Shown: one piece after another, positions 59,410 through 64,000 of the stretch
Numbering within the stretch: the first letter of the stretch is position 1
Layout: every line of letters starts with the position of its first letter
Assembly: GCA_963169105.1 (NCBI GenBank)
Contig: OY720636.1
Coordinates: 147,087,941-147,151,940 of the forward strand
Reading direction: 5' to 3'
From: Ceriagrion tenellum
Taxonomy: Eukaryota > Arthropoda > Insecta > Odonata > Coenagrionidae
DNA length: 64,000 nt
Position numbers and translations under genes: made by a program
Notes under the pieces: generated by a model
Databases searched by the model: none
What the model saw: the letters and a program-made list of their open reading frames with translations, nothing else
Told to the model about the DNA's origin: nothing

Positions 59410-62400
59410 CTTGCTCGTGGCTGTCCTCCACCTGCATTCATTAGCATTCACTGCAACATTAGCATTATCATTGCTTCTGACATAATTGAATAATGATCGA
59501 CAGTTTTAATCTTCACATATTATTTATTATAGTTTAACCAGATATGTTAACCATGTGTTAAATTTCTACACAAAAGTCAACTATAACTAATTGTAGGTAG
59601 AAGCGCATTCTGAGACAAAATAAGAGGCGCCTCCGAGGTTTTATCCCAATAAAATAAAAATATACGTTCAAAATGCTTATTCTTAGCATCTTAAATACCC
59701 ATGGAGCTTTCAGTTAATGAAACCTGTAGGTTTTGTACCCTCCATAACTGTTTTTCCTCTGAAAAATAAGGTGGAAACAATTCCATGCAGATATAAAAAT
59801 AAAGTATTTTCCGAGTCCATTGAAATGATACATTTGAGTATTTCTATAATACTCTTTAAATTGCTAATTTGTAACACCTTGAATAGAATAAACATTTTCC
59901 GCAAACTCTGGGTGAACTTTAAGCATCATATCTGGCAAAAATATGTAGAGACAACTGTTGAAACGGGTGGAAAATACCCACACCATCCAAAGAAAACTTA
60001 AGACACCTAAGATTCGACGTATTGAAATAGAAGTTGTGAATCCCATTTTAATGCACAACTTAGCATTGCTATGCACAAACTTCAAAAGAATCACATCTTC
60101 GTCCAAGAGATACAATTTTTTTTAAATTTGCTCGTTCATAGAGGAAGATAAAGATGAGCGAAATAAAATACAAAGCAAAAAAATAGAGAAATTATCCTTG
60201 TTGCAAAGACCAAACCTCCCGATCAACACTACATCATCAATCAACTCTCAATCAGCATTTAATGAAACGTAATATAATGCTAAACGAAAGGAAATATAAT
60301 GAAGAACCGTAATTTTCTAGGTGAATATTGTTTTCCTTTCAACACCGTGAAACTTGAAAAAATATTTGTTAAGTTGCTTAAAATTACGCGTCTTCGGGTA
60401 TCTTCTCCCTCGATGACCCCTCCATGCGCTGTCGATGAAGCCGAGGCTCATGTTCACAACATAAAAGGTTAGGCTTACGTGAATGATTTAGCTGCTAAGC
60501 TTAGTGATTCAGACGAACACCAGTAGATGACAGGCCAGCTCCCACATAAGTTCACCACTAATTGACACATGGCACAGGGATAGCTATGCATTATTCATAA
60601 TACATGCGTCATTTTAAAAAAAATCAATGGGTGTCAAATAATTCTAACACACTGTCAAGAAGGTTTTTGTGCAATTTTTTTAGGAGTATTAATTCTTACA
60701 TTATTTTCCGACAGTATTGGATGACTTATCCCAAACCTGATAGTGGAAGGCATCACTTCGTAGTTTTTATGTTCGTAATCATGATCAAGAAATGATTTGT
60801 ACGTTGAACCAATTTTTTACCTGAACAACGCGCTTCACCGATTTACTTGGTGGAGAATGTTTGCTCGTTGTCGTTTATTATTGCTGTAGCCCGGGGGGGG
60901 GGGAAGAAGGAGAATCAAGGGCAAATATTCGGCCAGGGTTGAGAAAGGTAGGAGGACATCACATGCTGGTGATGAATAAAAGGTTATTATTTGAGATAAT
61001 CTTATCGGTAATAATCGTAAACTCCTAAGTTCATCTCAACTATAGAGGACGAAATAACTGTGGAACTACCATTATTTATCGTCAGGAAGTTGACAACTAT
61101 TGGGTCATTTCTTACGACCCGTATTTTAGCCCGAAGGAAACCTCATATAGAAGTGGAGAGCTTAGCTTTCAAACAAGCGTGACGTATATTGTCAAATACA
61201 TCAGCAAAGGGCAAGAATAATATTTCAATTAAAAAACATGGCAAAATCACTCCGTTATGTTAGCCTGTTTCTGCAGGATTTTCAACAAGTTATTAAATTA
61301 AAAAGCAAAGCTTCTCTGGCTATATGTTCGCAAAATCCCATAGGGAAATACACATCATGAGTCTATTTCATTCGATTTCAGTATTTTTTTGCAAAATAAA
61401 ATGAGAAATACTGATCGTACGAAATCAAGATGAACTCTAAACGGAAGGAAATACGATAAAGATTCTCATTCTTCCATGCAAGTTTTGATTTCTCTTTGAA
61501 ATCGAGAAATCTTGGAAAATAAAAGTAGATAAAACTGCTCAGTTACACGATTTGGGGTTGAACTTACACTTCACGGACAGTATCGTTGAAACCTAGAATT
61601 TATGTGTGCATATGACAAGAATAAAGGCCATAAATGAATAAACGGAATGTTAGGTAGCTTTTATCATAAGGGTTGCATTTTTAAGTTTAGCAAGCTTCTC
61701 AGATGTAGGCAAATAAATATTATCAAGCAAGCAGTTAGACGGTGGTATTTTGTGGCTTATATATATAAATCCCATAAAGTATCCTATACGGGATTACAAA
61801 CGACATGAGAGGAAATTCTTGTCATCCGGTTTTCGACGTAAGTACGACTGTCCGAACAGGAGATTCAAATATAGTAATCACGGTCTCTAATATAGCGAAT
61901 GCCATATTTCTCCATGCTAATATATTATTTTTTAAGGATCACTTATTACTAAACTTTCACACTGAGTGCATTATAAATTACCTCTATAAGGAAATGATGG
62001 GTATGTTACTATAAATAAATCCATTTCCATGAAGGTTGACGGGGGGACGATTGTTTCTAAGGGCTCTTTAGAAAAATGCATTGAAAATAATTAAAGCAGC
62101 GTTGCAAACACAATCGTCATGTCCACGCGGTTGTGCCAAAGTGATACAGTATCGTGCGAACGATCACATATACCCCCTCTAGTGATAGTATTGCGAATTA
62201 ATTCCAATAATCGCCAGCCTCGACTGTTGTCGTTGGGTGGCGCGCGATGCGAGATAACACTCCGTCCATGAGAATACTAAAAAAATATTTCATCCGTTTA
62301 AATAGCGCCCTAAAGAAAAACAATTTAAAATTGATACTCGTATTTCAGGAATGGCTCTCGTCGTTGCTCTATGAAAAAGCACCGAACCCACCAAAAAACA

Positions 62401-64000
62401 TAGGCTAAAGAGGGTCAGACCTGAAAGACACAGAAAATGGACAAAAAGCGGGCTTTCCGCGAGCATTTCCAACTTGATCTTTTGGGGTTCTCCAAATACC
62501 ACGCCTTGTTCAAGAGATAGTTCAATCACCGTCTGGAAATGTTCACAGTCAAAGCTCAAGTATTCAAAACACCATAATTTTTGGATCCCCAATGACAGAC
62601 TTCTACACGTTTATCTATAATCCTACTCAGGCTTTATAATCGGCCGATTAGATTTAATTTTCTCAACTTGTAAAATAGGTTATAAAAATGAACCATCAGA
62701 GTCTCCCTTAAATTTTGAAGAAAATAATAGGATATTTTTATCAGCGCATGCAATAAACACTTCAAAGACATTCTTAAGAGAATTGTGTTGGACTTGAAAT
62801 GCTCATTTGTCGATTGAGGAGTTGAAGCAACAGATTAGTCTGAAGACTCCAAGAATTTCAAATGCTCTACAGTAGCGCCTAATATTATGGGCGTAAACCG
62901 AACACTGACGATTTCAAAAGCACTGGCTAACTTGTCGATGAGAAGTGATTAGTTATTTTTTTGTTTTATCGTAAGTTGAAGAGGTAAAATGCACACTAGT
63001 GAAAACTTGCAGAACATGATCTCTGGCCTTCGCAAAATATCGTTCGTTCCTTGCGGGTACCATTTCGCTTTTATTCCCTTTGTAACTTTATATCAACATT
63101 ATAAAAAGATGTAGTTTCCCGCTAGGTCCTTCAAAAAGTGCACTAAAGCATTAGCATTAACAACAAATAATGCTAGCCATTTAAAGAGCTGACAGAATGC
63201 TATAGGCTTGCTAATGCTAGTGGTTAGCTGTTTTTTCACCGTAAAATCTACCTTAGCATTACGATAACAACACACAGGTCAAATTAAGGTAGCCAGAAGG
63301 TTCATGATGCCAGAGGTACTCCAAAACCTTGATATCAATTTACCTGATATGCAAACATTTGAATTTGTGGAACAAAGGGCATTAAGTAAAAGCAATACCC
63401 ACTCATTCTTAACTAACGTAAAATGCTGCAATTAGGACTCAGTAGGCAACAAGTTGGCAAAATACTTAATAAACAGCCCATTAAATCGTTGGACGCTGTG
63501 AAACTATGAATCATTCCCGTATGAAAGATTATTAACTAACGTCCCGGGTTTGATAAGGTCTTATATGGTAAAAGATACCATTCTTTTAAACTAACCTATG
63601 AGTTTTAACAAATAAATTGTTTAAAAAAAAAACAATATTTTCTCAGACAATACTGACACGCAAGCGTGAAATAATTAGGTACACAGGTCATAGATTTTTC
63701 TTTGCTCCAAGCAATAAAATACTATAAAATATCCACTATCTTCAAAGGCGAAAACTCTTCTCTCAGCCATTTCCTCCCAAAACAAGGAAGGCACCTTGGA
63801 CGTACATCGAGAAGAAGTATGCCGTTTCTTAAAATGGCTTAACTAGACATTTTTAGGCTCAAAAAATAAATGACCCAAGCAACAAGACGGGAACATGGAG
63901 AGGTCATTGCAGGCACGTAGTTCTCCTTCTCGCTTTCAAATCATTCACGCTAATTTTGCTCCTCCACAGACGCAGTCGTCATCTACACTTCACTTCACGA
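59410..64000. other. Unassigned AT-rich spacer to the window end
   Basis: Short ORFs (for example 59717-60001, 62290-62592 minus) without domains. A G-run occurs at 60892-60902. An imperfect inverted pair built on GCATTAGCATTA/CTAATGCTAGT lies near 63145-63225. The last 200 bp are somewhat less AT-rich. No gene recognised. Confidence 0.45.

Noticed and set aside
63140..63230. Inverted repeat GCATTAGCATTA..CTAATGCTAG
   Set aside because: Short, imperfect and built of an AT-rich hexamer; may be chance.
1..64000. CRISPR arrays, operons, phage or plasmid features
   Set aside because: No regularly spaced repeats and no dense same-strand coding. The sequence is eukaryotic in character.

Overview
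This is an AT-rich piece of a large animal genome, most likely an arthropod and probably an insect. I rest that on the long non-coding spacers, the transposon mix (mariner-type DNA transposon, non-LTR retrotransposons, GIY-YIG Penelope-like elements, tRNA-derived SINEs) and the lack of any prokaryotic gene organisation. The sequence alone does not fix the species. I found no convincing host protein-coding exon. Every recognisable coding stretch belongs to a mobile element and nearly all are broken by stops, frameshifts or insertions.

Layout. 1-24 kb is mostly unassigned intergenic or intronic DNA. It carries a GC-rich CpG-containing stretch (2.2-2.9 kb), a mariner-derived relic with terminal inverted repeats (3.6-4.1 kb), several tRNA-derived SINEs (4.7-6.4 kb and a weak one at 22.6 kb), a possible terminal-inverted-repeat element (7.9-8.9 kb), two non-LTR reverse transcriptase relics (9.9-11 kb) and a perfect hairpin at 13.65 kb. 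At 24.5 kb lies a 3'-end fragment of the same retrotransposon family that occurs nearly full length on the minus strand at 27.7-32.0 kb. That long element has an ORF1 resembling an SGNH/GDSL esterase, an APE-type endonuclease and a reverse transcriptase. An A-rich, strand-asymmetric block (32.1-33.5 kb) may be its 5' leader. 34-39.5 kb is intergenic with a hammerhead-like motif (34.0 kb), a fold-back tRNA-like SINE (37.7 kb) and another SINE (39.3 kb).

The densest region is 39.5-49.6 kb. A minus-strand L1/Tx1-like relic (39.5-41.3 kb) lies beside a plus-strand relic of similar type whose endonuclease N-terminal coding is split by a 5.7-kb GIY-YIG Penelope-like element (42005-47669), with a 14-bp target-site duplication. 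That element's reverse transcriptase is itself split by a second, diverged Penelope-like element (44051-46295), which has 56-bp perfect inverted ends and a 13-bp target-site duplication. The inner element has lost its GIY-YIG core but kept the conserved C-terminal tail in frame. The insertion order can be read directly from the sequence.

49.6-64 kb is again mostly unassigned. It holds a CT microsatellite, a minus-strand SINE (53.3 kb), CpG-rich blocks at 53.5-55.6 kb that could be promoter or first-exon material, and a compact fold-back element at 58.8-59.0 kb.
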